The position numbers and the translations under genes were made by a program. A stretch of DNA of 37,884 nucleotides from Bacteroidales bacterium (lineage in GTDB: Bacteria; Bacteroidota; Bacteroidia; Bacteroidales; WCHB1-69), in the NCBI GenBank assembly GCA_016285085.1, contig JAEEQA010000015.1, positions 1-37,884 on the forward strand, read 5' to 3'. The notes under the pieces were generated by a model. That model did no database searches. It was not told where the DNA came from and saw only the letters and a list, made by a program, of their open reading frames with translations. This document shows, in pieces, positions 7,508 to 15,943 of this stretch. Position 1 is the first letter of the stretch; each line of letters opens with the position of its first letter.

Positions 7508-8405
7508 ACAACACACCATATCCGGCAGTGTTTCACTGTCTGGAAGAGGTTTGCATACCGGAAAACAAGTTACCGTGACTTTCCAACCCGCGCCGCAGTA
7601 CCACGGCGTGCTGTTCCGCCGCATCGACCTGCCCGGCAAGCCGATTGTGCGGGCCTCTGGAAAAAATGTCTTCGACACCTCCCGCGGCACCTCCATCCGC
7701 GACGGTGAAGCCGAAGTGCGCACCATCGAGCATCTGATGGCCGCCCTTGCCGGCCTTGAAATCGACAACGTGATGGTTGACATCGATGCGGAGGAGACCC
7801 CGATCCTTGACGGAAGCTCCCGCCTGTACATAGAGGCCCTCCAGCAGATTGAGAAGGTGGAGCAAACCGCCGAACGCGAATTCTTTACGGTCAATGAAAC
7901 GGTGGAATTCTCGGTCCCCGAAAAGGGTATCCAGATCCGCATCGAGCCTGCCAACGACTTCCAAATGGTGGTGGATGTGGATTACGGCACGGAGATTTTG
8001 GCGAAGCAGACGGCGGAACTTAAGAACATCCGCGACTTTGTCCCCGAGATTTACAGCTGCCGCACGTTCGTTTTCCTCCACGAGCTGCAGTTCCTCATCC
8101 AGAACAACCTCGTGCGCGGCGGCGACTTGGACAACGCCATCGTCTTTGTGGCGCAGATGCCCACCCCGGAAGTCCTCGCAAAACTGGGCGAATTCTTCCA
8201 CAAGAGTGACCTGAAAGTGACGGAAAACGGCATCCTGAACAACATCGACCTGCGGTTCCCGAACGAGCCGGCACGCCACAAGCTGCTTGACCTCGTCGGC
8301 GACCTCTACCTGCTCGGCAAGCCCATCAAAGGGCACGTCTTTGCTACGCGCCCCGGCCATTTCGCCAATACCGAATTGGTGAAAAAAATCACAAACTGTC
8401 GTTAA
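7500..8405 (+). CDS. lpxC: UDP-3-O-acyl-N-acetylglucosamine deacetylase LpxC, without FabZ domain
   Basis: 301 residues. LpxC is the zinc deacetylase that commits UDP-GlcNAc derivatives to lipid A. Zinc ligands are visible as His78 (TIEHLMAAL), His260 and Asp264 ([12 protein letters not shown]); Glu77 and the catalytic His287 (RPGHFAN) are also present, so it should be active. In Bacteroidales the gene normally continues into a FabZ dehydratase domain, giving about 460 residues. Here the protein ends at the LpxC boundary ([11 protein letters not shown]) and its TAA overlaps the stop of the convergent ftsW gene. lpxA, usually next, is also absent. fabZ and lpxA must be elsewhere if present. 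The break coincides with the end of the division cluster, suggesting a rearrangement junction. Confidence 0.95.
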   Translation: MSKQHTISGSVSLSGRGLHTGKQVTVTFQPAPQYHGVLFRRIDLPGKPIVRASGKNVFDTSRGTSIRDGEAEVRTIEHLMAALAGLEIDNVMVDIDAEETPILDGSSRLYIEALQQIEKVEQTAEREFFTVNETVEFSVPEKGIQIRIEPANDFQMVVDVDYGTEILAKQTAELKNIRDFVPEIYSCRTFVFLHELQFLIQNNLVRGGDLDNAIVFVAQMPTPEVLAKLGEFFHKSDLKVTENGILNNIDLRFPNEPARHKLLDLVGDLYLLGKPIKGHVFATRPGHFANTELVKKITNCR

Positions 8406-9550
8406 ACCAGCAGTTCTTCGTCCACATCGTCGGTCTGGTCAACCACCTGTTTGGCCATGTTCATAAGTGTGCCCAGGGCAAAGCAGGTGAAGAAGAGCGA
8501 CACACTGCCACGGCTGATGAGGGGCAGTGTCTGTCCCGTGGCGGGAATAACGCCCGTGTTGGCGCCGATATGGATGAGCGCCTGCAGTAGGATCAGCATC
8601 CCGACCCCCGTGGCGTAGTAGCGGATGAAGTTGCCTCGCGCTTTCCGCGCAATGAAAAGCGCCTGGTAGAACAAAATCACATAGACAATCAGAACCAGAA
8701 GTCCTGTGGCAAAGGTGAATTCCTCGCATATCAGGGCGAAGATGAAGTCGTTCTCCCCTTCTGCCATATTCTTCTTAATCAGCCCTTTTCCCGGTCCAGA
8801 CGGATTGACGATGGAGCGTGAAATGGCCGCCTTCGAGAGCGTCATCTGCCGTCCGTATGCCTTTGAGTCGCACTTGCCGTGCAGCCAGTACTGGATACGG
8901 CTGTCGAGAGTGGTGGACCGGTCTTCTTTGCCCTGTTCCATCACCACCTCGTTCTGGTTGCGGTAATGGCCTATGGCAAGGTAGATCCCTCCCAATGCAC
9001 CGCAAAGCAAAACTGTATATATCAGGTATTTGACTTTCACGCCAGCCACAAACATCACCGTCATTCCCGTGAGGAACAGGATGATGGCGGTGGAGATGTT
9101 GCGCAAAGCGATCAGTCCGACAAACAGCATCAGCCACCCGATGCCCCACAGCGTCTGTATTTTGTCGATTTCTTTCCCCTTGTTGGTATGTTTTGCAAAA
9201 AAGAGGCACAGATAAAAAATGAAGCAGATGGAAATGATGTAGAAGGTCTGGATCAGGTGCCCTCCGATGGAGATGCTTCGGCCGCCCGCACCGCGCCGCA
9301 TGATGAGCGTGAGTACCAACAGCACCAATGCCACCCCAAGAAAGAGGATGGAGGAGCGGTTGTATTTCTTGTAATTGATTTTCGATATGCCGAAAATGGC
9401 GAGCAGTCCCACTGCCTGCTGGACCAGCGGCATAAGCAGTTCTCCTGTCAGGCTGTAGGAGGTGAGCACCGACACGATGGACAGCACGATTACCATCAGC
9501 CAGATGCTGTGGTAGTATTTCAGACGGGTGCGAAGGGTTGAAATCTCCAT
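8402..9550 (-). CDS. ftsW: FtsW/SEDS family peptidoglycan glycosyltransferase
   Basis: 382 residues with about ten hydrophobic segments. SEDS proteins polymerise lipid II and FtsW works with FtsI at the division septum. Visible hallmarks are a short N-terminal segment before the first membrane helix, the large periplasmic loop with GPGKGLIKKNMAEGENDFIF (the conserved Asp follows Asn), EEFTFATG, and TGQTLPLISRGSVSL near the C-terminus, which stands for the usual LP-ISYGGSS and is divergent at the last residues. It starts 1 bp after the stop of the MurD-like gene. The cluster ends here: murG, murC, ftsQ, ftsA and ftsZ do not follow, and its stop codon overlaps the lpxC stop. Confidence 0.93.
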   Translation of the reverse strand: MEISTLRTRLKYYHSIWLMVIVLSIVSVLTSYSLTGELLMPLVQQAVGLLAIFGISKINYKKYNRSSILFLGVALVLLVLTLIMRRGAGGRSISIGGHLIQTFYIISICFIFYLCLFFAKHTNKGKEIDKIQTLWGIGWLMLFVGLIALRNISTAIILFLTGMTVMFVAGVKVKYLIYTVLLCGALGGIYLAIGHYRNQNEVVMEQGKEDRSTTLDSRIQYWLHGKCDSKAYGRQMTLSKAAISRSIVNPSGPGKGLIKKNMAEGENDFIFALICEEFTFATGLLVLIVYVILFYQALFIARKARGNFIRYYATGVGMLILLQALIHIGANTGVIPATGQTLPLISRGSVSLFFTCFALGTLMNMAKQVVDQTDDVDEELLV

Positions 9551-9551
9551 A

Positions 9552-10130
9552 TTACAACTGTGCTACGGCCTCCTTGAAGGAGGAGCCTCTTTTTTCAATG
9601 CTGCAGCCCTCGTTTTCGGCGGGAGAGCCAGGACAGTAAAGCACCGCTTGGTTGATACCGGCAGAATAGAAAGCCATGCGTACCGCCGACTCCATGTCGG
9701 GTGCATATTCCGTTTGTGCGCCCAAGCCTTCGAGAGTGGCCCGTGACGGCGAATTCTCATTGCCGACAAAAATCACGGACGAGATTTTCGTGCTGATGAA
9801 TTGCATCAGCTCCCCGAACAAGCCGCCGGCTTCCCCCCATTGCTCGAAAGAGGTGATCCATACCGCCTTTTTCTGCAAGTTGTAAAGAGCCATATAAACG
9901 CCGTTCACATTGACGGAGGCCGCATCGTTGATAAAGTCGATGCCGCGGATGTTCTTCACGAATTCCATCTTGTGCTCGGGTGCCCCAAAACCGTTCGTCG
10001 CTATCGCCTCGACTTGTGTGCGCCGGCTGTTCAGCAATCCCTGCAAATCCCTGATTTCGGAACCGCCTATCTCAAAACCAATTCCGTATTCTCCTTTGAC
10101 ACTGGTGATTTTTTTCATAGTATTGTTCAA
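9552..10130 (-). CDS. Orphan MurD C-terminal domain, probably non-catalytic
   Basis: 192 residues in the murD position between mraY and ftsW. From about residue 50 the protein follows the MurD C-terminal (Rossmann-like) domain: PEHKMEFVKNIRGIDFINDAASVNVN stands for the family's HR-E-V--NGV--INDSKATNV, and the end GCSIEKRGSSFKEAV for the FDLFKNYEDRGDRFK segment. The N-terminal UDP-binding domain and the central ATPase domain are missing, and there is no room for them: only 26 bp separate it from mraY. The catalytic lysine of the DSKAT motif and the SPACAS motif (here CPGSPAEN) are gone. The frame is intact and coupled to ftsW. It cannot add D-Glu as it stands; a scaffold role is possible, and a full murD should exist elsewhere. 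Confidence 0.72.
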   Translation of the reverse strand: MNNTMKKITSVKGEYGIGFEIGGSEIRDLQGLLNSRRTQVEAIATNGFGAPEHKMEFVKNIRGIDFINDAASVNVNGVYMALYNLQKKAVWITSFEQWGEAGGLFGELMQFISTKISSVIFVGNENSPSRATLEGLGAQTEYAPDMESAVRMAFYSAGINQAVLYCPGSPAENEGCSIEKRGSSFKEAVAQL

Positions 10131-10156
10131 TAAAGGTTAATTGTCTGATTGTTTTA

Positions 10157-11464
10157 TTATCTGATTTTCAATGTAATGATTGCCAAAACGACACATACGA
10201 TGCTCACGAGGATCATCCGTTGGGTGATGGTGGACTCATGCAGGGTGGGTTTTCCCTTTCTTGAAAAGATGACAGGTTGTTCGGGAACCGCCTGTTTCTG
10301 ATAATGGTGATGAAGCGGGGTCATGATGAAGACGCGCTTCCCCACGCCGGTTTTTTTCTTGGTGTATTTGAAATAGGCCCGTTGGATCAGAACCGAGCAG
10401 GCCTCGATGAGGAACACGCCGCACAACAGCGGGATCAGCAGCTCCTTGCGGATGATGATGCAGGAGACCGCGATGATGCCGCCGAGGGTGAGACTGCCCA
10501 CGTCGCCCATGAAGACCTTGGCGGGATAGCAGTTCCACCAGTAGAAGCCGATGAGTGCCCCGACCAGCGCTGAACCGAACACCACCAACTCGCTGATATT
10601 CGGGATGTACATGATGTTGAGGTAGTCGGCAAAAACCACGTTGCCCGACACATAGGCCAGCGCAGCGATACCCAAGGCAATCGGCACGGAAACGCCCGTC
10701 ACAAGCCCGTCCATGCCATCGGTGAGGTTGGCGCCGTTGGAAACTGCCGTCAGAATGAAAACGATGATGGGGATGTAGAACAGGAACGACCACTTGCCGT
10801 CCTTGTCGCCCATCCAGCGGGTGAACCACGCATAGTTGAACTCGTGGTTCTTGATGAACGGGATGGTGGTCTTGGTGGAGTGTACTGCCGGGGTGGCGGG
10901 TTGCTTCGCCGGCGAGATGTTCGCATCGGTCTTGCTGATCGTGAACATTTCGTCGGAAGTCGTCACCTGCTTCGGCAGAGAATAGTTCTCCTTGATGCCG
11001 ACGGCAGGATGGAAGTACATCACCACGCCCACGACGATACCCAGCACAATCTGCCCCAGCAGCTTCGTTTTTTCTGAAATGCCGTCCTTGTTGTGTTTCA
11101 CGCATTTGATGTAATCATCGACGAAACCGAGGGCGCCAAGCCACAAGGTGGTGAAAATCATCAGCAGGACGTAAATGTTGTTGAGCTTGTTGAACAGCAG
11201 CACGGGTATCAGCAGGGAGATGATGATGAGGATGCCACCCATCTTGGGGGTCGCCGCCTTGTTCTCCTGCCCGGGAAGACCGAGGTCACGTTCCTGTTCG
11301 CCACGGGTTTTCTTCCGCAAAATCTCGATGACGCGCCGTCCCGCCAGAAGCGTGATGAGGAATGACAACGCCAGCGCACACACCGCGCGGAACGAAATGT
11401 AGTGGAACAATCCCGCGCCGGGGAAATTCTGTCCATGTAGCCAATCGAAAAGATAGTATAACAT
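10157..11464 (-). CDS. mraY: Phospho-MurNAc-pentapeptide transferase MraY
   Basis: 435 residues with about ten membrane segments. MraY transfers phospho-MurNAc-pentapeptide to undecaprenyl phosphate, making lipid I on the inner face of the cytoplasmic membrane. Conserved cytoplasmic motifs are visible: FVDDYIK (Asp pair), NLTDGMDGLVTG, FMGDVGSLTLGG and TPLHHHYQ. Relative to proteobacterial enzymes (about 360 residues) there is an insertion at roughly residues 155-225, as in other Bacteroidetes. The leader (11465-11625) is an unusual repetitive tract that is G-poor on the coding strand. Confidence 0.96.
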   Translation of the reverse strand: MLYYLFDWLHGQNFPGAGLFHYISFRAVCALALSFLITLLAGRRVIEILRKKTRGEQERDLGLPGQENKAATPKMGGILIIISLLIPVLLFNKLNNIYVLLMIFTTLWLGALGFVDDYIKCVKHNKDGISEKTKLLGQIVLGIVVGVVMYFHPAVGIKENYSLPKQVTTSDEMFTISKTDANISPAKQPATPAVHSTKTTIPFIKNHEFNYAWFTRWMGDKDGKWSFLFYIPIIVFILTAVSNGANLTDGMDGLVTGVSVPIALGIAALAYVSGNVVFADYLNIMYIPNISELVVFGSALVGALIGFYWWNCYPAKVFMGDVGSLTLGGIIAVSCIIIRKELLIPLLCGVFLIEACSVLIQRAYFKYTKKKTGVGKRVFIMTPLHHHYQKQAVPEQPVIFSRKGKPTLHESTITQRMILVSIVCVVLAIITLKIR

Positions 11465-11625
11465 ATCAGGTTTCAGGTTTTAGGGGGTTAGTGAATAGGG
11501 TATAGGGGGTAGTGGATAGTTATTAGTTATTAGTTTTTAGGGTATAGGGTATAGGGGGTTGGTTTTTATTCGATTTTGTAGCGACGCGGTACACCGTGTC
11601 TTTATAGGGTTGTTTCAATGTTTCA
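11465..11625. repeat. Repetitive spacer between murE and mraY with a degraded palindrome
   Basis: The plus strand repeats short units such as GGGTATAGGG and TTAGTTATTAG; on the coding strand this is A/C/T-rich and G-poor. At about 11578-11605 lies an imperfect palindrome beginning GTAGCGACGCGGT, sharing its GTAGnGACG edge with the 28-bp palindrome inside ogt. No gene was seen. Confidence 0.6.
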
Positions 11626-13101
11626 TTATTTTATTCCCCAGTCGTTGCGCACCTCCTCCATGTCGTCGAAATGGTGTTTGGTGCCTTGCACGTCCTGGTA
11701 TTTTTCGTGTCCTTTGCCGGCGATGAGGATGACCCCGTGGTCGCGCATGAGCATGCAGGCGGTGCGAATGGCCTCGCGGCGATTCTCAATGATCAGGGTG
11801 TTGGGGCGGAAGTCGGCGGGGATGCCCGGCTCCATGTCGCAGAGAATCTGCGCCGGTTCTTCGAAGCGGGGGTTGTCGGACGTGAGGATGACACGGTCGC
11901 TGTACTCGCAGGCGATGGCGGCCATCTCGGGGCGTTTGGTCTTGTCGCGGTTGCCGCCGCAGCCCACCACGGTCAACACCTCCTCGCCCTTGCGGGTGAT
12001 GTTGCGGATGGTGGACAACACGTTCTTCAACGCGTCGGGGGTGTGGGCGTAGTCAACGATGGCCACGCCGCCCTGTCCGTTGCGGATCACCTCGAATCGT
12101 CCGTCGGCCGTGCCCAAAGCGCTCATCTTCACCAGCACCTCTTCCGAGGGCATCCCCAGAAGCACCGCTGCCGCATAGATGGCGGTCAGGTTGTAGGCGT
12201 TGAAGCGACCCGAAAGACGGAAGAAGGATTCCGTTCCGTTGATTTCAAGGTGCAGTCCCTCAAAACTGTTCTCGATAAGGCGGGTTTTGAAGTCGGCCAG
12301 CGACTGCAGCGAGTAGGTTTTTACCGTCGCCTTGGTGTTCTGCACCATCACCATCCCGTTCTTGTCATCGATGTTGGTGAGGGCGAAGGCGGCGGCGGGC
12401 AGCGCGTCGAAAAATCCCTTCTTTGCCTGGATATAATTGGCGAAGGTTTTGTGGAAGTCCAGATGGTCGTGGGTGATGTTGCTGAAAATGCCGCCTGCAA
12501 ACGTCAGTCCCTCAATGCGGTGCTGGCAAACGGAGTGGGAACTGACTTCCATGAAGCAGTATTCGCAGCCCGCCTCCACCATGCGGGCGAGCAGGGCGTT
12601 CAGTTCCAACGCATCGGGTGTGGTGTGCGTGGCCGCCACCTCCTCGTCGCCGATACGGTTCACGATGGTGGACAGCAGCCCCGCCTTGTGACCGAGAGCG
12701 GTGAAAAGACGGTGAAGCAGCGTCACCGTGGTGGTTTTCCCGTTGGTACCGGTGATGCCGACGAGTTTCAGCTTGCGGCTCGGGTGGTCGAAGTAGGTGT
12801 CGGCAATCTGTCCCAACGCCACGGAGCTGTCCTTGACACGGATGTAACAGACCTGTTCCGAAAGCGTTTGGGGGAGTTCTTCACAGAGCACCGCGCCCGC
12901 GCCCGCCGCCACCGCCTGCGGAATATACAGGTGACCGTCGGTCTGGGTGCCGCGCTGGGCTACATACAATGAAGTAACGCCCTCTTTTCCAGAGGATTTT
13001 ATTTTGCGTGAATCAAATTCAATTTGGCCGATTCCGACTTCTGTCTTGCCTTTGATTTCGCAACAGTCGATACAATTCAATAAAGTTGATAGAGTTTTCA
13101 C
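11626..13101 (-). CDS. murE: UDP-MurNAc-L-Ala-D-Glu:meso-diaminopimelate ligase MurE
   Basis: 491 residues. MurE adds the third residue of the peptidoglycan stem peptide. The N-terminal UDP-binding domain is followed by the ATP-binding loop GITGTNGKTTT (about 115-125), the HTTPDALEL segment, and the C-terminal ligase domain. DNPR, the motif specific for meso-diaminopimelate, lies near residue 407, so the organism should have meso-DAP peptidoglycan. The start is a GTG at 13101 (KTLSTLLNC follows): an in-frame TGA lies two codons upstream, so no longer frame is possible. The 157-bp gap to ftsI is a simple repetitive tract. Confidence 0.96.
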   Translation of the reverse strand: MKTLSTLLNCIDCCEIKGKTEVGIGQIEFDSRKIKSSGKEGVTSLYVAQRGTQTDGHLYIPQAVAAGAGAVLCEELPQTLSEQVCYIRVKDSSVALGQIADTYFDHPSRKLKLVGITGTNGKTTTVTLLHRLFTALGHKAGLLSTIVNRIGDEEVAATHTTPDALELNALLARMVEAGCEYCFMEVSSHSVCQHRIEGLTFAGGIFSNITHDHLDFHKTFANYIQAKKGFFDALPAAAFALTNIDDKNGMVMVQNTKATVKTYSLQSLADFKTRLIENSFEGLHLEINGTESFFRLSGRFNAYNLTAIYAAAVLLGMPSEEVLVKMSALGTADGRFEVIRNGQGGVAIVDYAHTPDALKNVLSTIRNITRKGEEVLTVVGCGGNRDKTKRPEMAAIACEYSDRVILTSDNPRFEEPAQILCDMEPGIPADFRPNTLIIENRREAIRTACMLMRDHGVILIAGKGHEKYQDVQGTKHHFDDMEEVRNDWGIK

Positions 13102-13258
13102 GTATCAATAAAGGGTTTAGGGGTTAATGGTTAGGAGTTAGGAGTTAGGAGTGAGGAGTGAGAGTTTGAAGAGAAGGGGGAGAAGGGGTAAAAGGTATGA
13201 GGTAAGAAGTATAAGGTAAAAGAGGTTGGGGAAGGGGTGAACAACAAAAGGGGTGATG
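13102..13258. repeat. Repetitive purine-rich spacer between ftsI and murE
   Basis: The plus strand has tandem and degenerate copies of GGAGTTA/GGAGTGA and GGGTTAGGGGTTAATGG-like units, continuing into AAGGGGTAAAAGGTATGAGG. On the coding strand this is a pyrimidine- and A-rich, nearly G-free leader before the GTG of murE. No gene or terminator was seen. Confidence 0.6.
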
Positions 13259-15532
13259 CTATGGATTTAAGGTGAGGGTTATGGTATTGTTTTCTCTGTT
13301 AAAGGATTGGCTTGTGACATTTCCTTTGCCGGAAATCTGGACGCGGTGGCCGGATTTCCGCACTTCGGCGATGGCATCGGCGGCGCAGAGGCCGACGACG
13401 TTGGGCACGCTGTCTTTCACCACAACGGTGTAGCCGGTGAATTGGGTTTCGTCTTCCCGCGTGGCGATGCAGTAGTCGGCCTTTTCGGAGGGCATGGCGC
13501 CGGCTTTCCAGTGCTGCACGGCGGCATTCAGTGTCTGCCAGCGCACGGGACGTTTGGCAGTGAGGTGCCTTGTGCTCTGGTCGATTTCCTTTGCGGGGAA
13601 GATGATCTGGTGGGCGATATTGGAGAACAAGCGGGCCGCTTCGCCACTCCCGTACTGCTTTTTCACGTCAAAAAGATAGACAATGCAGGTGTATTTCGGG
13701 TTGTCGGCGGGGAAGTAGCCGCAGAAGGAGATGGCATTGCGGCTGTAGTCGTAGCGTCCCAGCTCCTGGTCGTAGATGTCGCGGGTTCCTGTCTTGCCCG
13801 CTATCGGGAAGTTGTCGTCGTGGCAGCCGTAGGCGGTCCCGCCCTTTTCCATTACCACGGCACGCAGGAACTCCTGGGCAATCTTGATGGTCTGCGGAGA
13901 TGCGATCTGTTCTTTCATCACCACTGTCTCCTCTTCCTCTCTTTCCTTGCCGAGAACGGTGGAGCGGACGAAGCGCGGCTGCATCATCTTTCCCCCGTTG
14001 GCTACGGCGTTGTAATAGACCAGGGTCTGCAACGGCTGCATGCAGAAGCCCGCGCCAAAATAGTAGCCGTACTGTTCCGTGAAACTGCGGGTGTCGGGGT
14101 GCATGTTCACAGGCTTCAGCGTGATGATTTGCGCCGACAGTCCGGTGGGTATAAACATCGAGTCGAGTTTGCGCGAGTATTCCGCGTAACTGTGAAAAAC
14201 GGACGTGTCCCGCATCATCTGCGCTACCCCGACATTGGAAGAGTGCTTGAAGATCTCTTTAATGGACGTATTGTAAACAGGCCCGTGCGAGTGGGAGTCT
14301 TTGTACGAGTATCTGCGTTTCCCGACTTGGAACGTGTATTCTCCACGGACATACTTTTTCGTGGTGTCGCAGTGTGATTGTTCCAGATAGGCCAGCAGGG
14401 AGGCCAGCTTGAAGGTGGAACCGGGCTCAGCGGACTCGGAGACCATCGCATGGTTGCGGGTTTCGAGATAGACGATGGTGTCACCGTTGGCATAGCGGGT
14501 GAGGTTCGACATGGCCTTGATGTCGCCCGTCGCCGTTTCCATCACCACGGCACAAGCCCATTTCGGTTTGGTTTCCATGCATTTTTCATACAGTTCCTTG
14601 TGGACAATCCTCTGGATTTCCGTATTGATGGTTGTATAGACGGCACCGCCGTTCACAGGGGGCATCTCTGATTCTAACGGGATGGACACGCCGTTGATAT
14701 ACAGTCTTTTTTTCACTCCGGGAACGCCTGTCAGCACTTTGTCGAACTTCGGGTTTCCGTCGATGCCGTTTCCCTTGGTCATGCTGCCGAGAATGCGCTG
14801 GGCCAGATCACCGTATGGGTGTACGCGCACAAGGAGTTCCGAGTTCCCTTCGTTCAGGATGTCGGCGAAATAGAGTTTTTTCAGCTTCTTGGCTGCCATC
14901 TGTTCCGGCGAGAACCCGTAGCGGGCACGGACCGCCGCCGCGGTGTCGATGGTGCGCGAGAAAAGCGGCAGGTGCTTTATGAATGCCAGATCCTTGGCCA
15001 GCACCATCTGGTGTTCCCGCACCACCTGGTCCTCGCTGAAAATGGTCACAAACTTCTGGTCCTTGAGTGCCCGCGTGAATTTGGCGCGGTAGTCTTCCAC
15101 GCTGTAGCTGGGGTAGCGGTCGGAGAACTGGTTGTAGAAGCTGACGGCGAGGTCGTAGATGAGGGTGTCGAGATAGGGTTCGTTCTCCTTGAAATAGCGA
15201 TGGTTCTTGTTGAACGACATGCCGTCCACACCGATGGGATAGACGCGCACGTTGGAAACCAGCGGCATGTCCTTGTCATCGAAAATGATGCCGCGTGGAG
15301 GGTTGACATAGTACTCCACCACGCAGTTCTCCCGCATTTCAGGGGGAATCGTGTCGAACTGTTCGCTCGAATAGACAGGGTACATGTCAACGGAACCGCT
15401 GTATTTCTTCTGCTGGAAACAGGCGAGATAGACCATCCCGGCAAGGCACAGCAGGATGAACGCCGCGCAGAAGGCGATGACTATACGCTGTCTCTTGACA
15501 AAAACATCCTGCCGTTGTTTCTTCCTACTCAT
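13259..15532 (-). CDS. ftsI: Septal transpeptidase FtsI (class B penicillin-binding protein) with PASTA domain
   Basis: 757 residues. It cross-links septal peptidoglycan with FtsW. One N-terminal membrane helix is at about residues 18-37, then a dimerisation domain (GIIFDDKDMPL). The transpeptidase domain carries SxxK as STFK (Ser372-Lys375), SxN as SSN (431-433) and KTG (580-582). The C-terminal ~65 residues form one PASTA domain (VPNVVGLCAADAIAEVRKSG). The start at 15532 overlaps the end of the FtsL-like gene by 8 bp. The protein is larger than E. coli FtsI (588 residues), as in other Bacteroidetes. Confidence 0.95.
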   Translation of the reverse strand: MSRKKQRQDVFVKRQRIVIAFCAAFILLCLAGMVYLACFQQKKYSGSVDMYPVYSSEQFDTIPPEMRENCVVEYYVNPPRGIIFDDKDMPLVSNVRVYPIGVDGMSFNKNHRYFKENEPYLDTLIYDLAVSFYNQFSDRYPSYSVEDYRAKFTRALKDQKFVTIFSEDQVVREHQMVLAKDLAFIKHLPLFSRTIDTAAAVRARYGFSPEQMAAKKLKKLYFADILNEGNSELLVRVHPYGDLAQRILGSMTKGNGIDGNPKFDKVLTGVPGVKKRLYINGVSIPLESEMPPVNGGAVYTTINTEIQRIVHKELYEKCMETKPKWACAVVMETATGDIKAMSNLTRYANGDTIVYLETRNHAMVSESAEPGSTFKLASLLAYLEQSHCDTTKKYVRGEYTFQVGKRRYSYKDSHSHGPVYNTSIKEIFKHSSNVGVAQMMRDTSVFHSYAEYSRKLDSMFIPTGLSAQIITLKPVNMHPDTRSFTEQYGYYFGAGFCMQPLQTLVYYNAVANGGKMMQPRFVRSTVLGKEREEEETVVMKEQIASPQTIKIAQEFLRAVVMEKGGTAYGCHDDNFPIAGKTGTRDIYDQELGRYDYSRNAISFCGYFPADNPKYTCIVYLFDVKKQYGSGEAARLFSNIAHQIIFPAKEIDQSTRHLTAKRPVRWQTLNAAVQHWKAGAMPSEKADYCIATREDETQFTGYTVVVKDSVPNVVGLCAADAIAEVRKSGHRVQISGKGNVTSQSFNRENNTITLTLNP

Positions 15533-15887
15533 TGCTTACTTCGATTTTATAATAGCCGTTGGCGTTGGTCGTCACAAACCCCATATCGACGGCCTCCTGA
15601 CGCAGCTTTTCCTCGTCCTCGGTGTAGATAACCTCATTGCGGATCTTGAGCTCCACCAGTGTGCTGTCGTACCGGTCCTGCAGCTGTTTGTTCCGCTTCT
15701 CCTTGTTGTTGATGGAATGTTCGTTCCACAGGGCGACCAGCACGATGAAAATCACGGCAGCGGCCCATACGCCCCATTTCTCGATGGAGCGCAGGAGATG
15801 GATGCCGGAGAAGGTTTCGCGGATGAAGGTCCGCAGCCGTCTCGGCTGTTTTGTTTTCTTGGGGGCAATGTCCTGGTTCTGGTACAC
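15525..15887 (-). CDS. ftsL: FtsL-like division protein
   Basis: 120 residues with a basic cytoplasmic N-terminus (PKKTKQPRRLR), one membrane helix at about 39-56 (WGVWAAAVIFIVLVALW), then a charged coiled-coil segment. This is the architecture of FtsL, the bitopic partner of FtsI/FtsW and the FtsB/FtsQ complex. Position between rsmH and ftsI is the standard FtsL slot. Sequence conservation in this family is too low for the sequence alone to settle it. It overlaps ftsI by 8 bp. Confidence 0.8.
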   Translation of the reverse strand: MYQNQDIAPKKTKQPRRLRTFIRETFSGIHLLRSIEKWGVWAAAVIFIVLVALWNEHSINNKEKRNKQLQDRYDSTLVELKIRNEVIYTEDEEKLRQEAVDMGFVTTNANGYYKIEVSNE

Positions 15888-15943
15888 TTCGTGGGGGTTA
15901 AAGGTTAATGGTTATCAAGGTTTTAATGGGGTCGGTGGTGGGG
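15888..15943. repeat. GGTTAATGG-type spacer between rsmH and ftsL
   Basis: A short tract of GGGGTTAAAGGTTAATGGTTA units resembling the spacers at 11465, 13102 and 37861. On the coding strand it reads TAACC-rich just before the ftsL start. Confidence 0.45.

Noticed and set aside
10131..10156. Possibility that the missing N-terminal part of MurD lies upstream in another frame
   Set aside because: Only 26 bp lie between the mraY stop and this gene, and mraY is complete.
11465..13258. Telomere-like function for the TAACCC-type tracts
   Set aside because: They lie inside a circular-type operon, are short and degenerate, and recur at several internal places.
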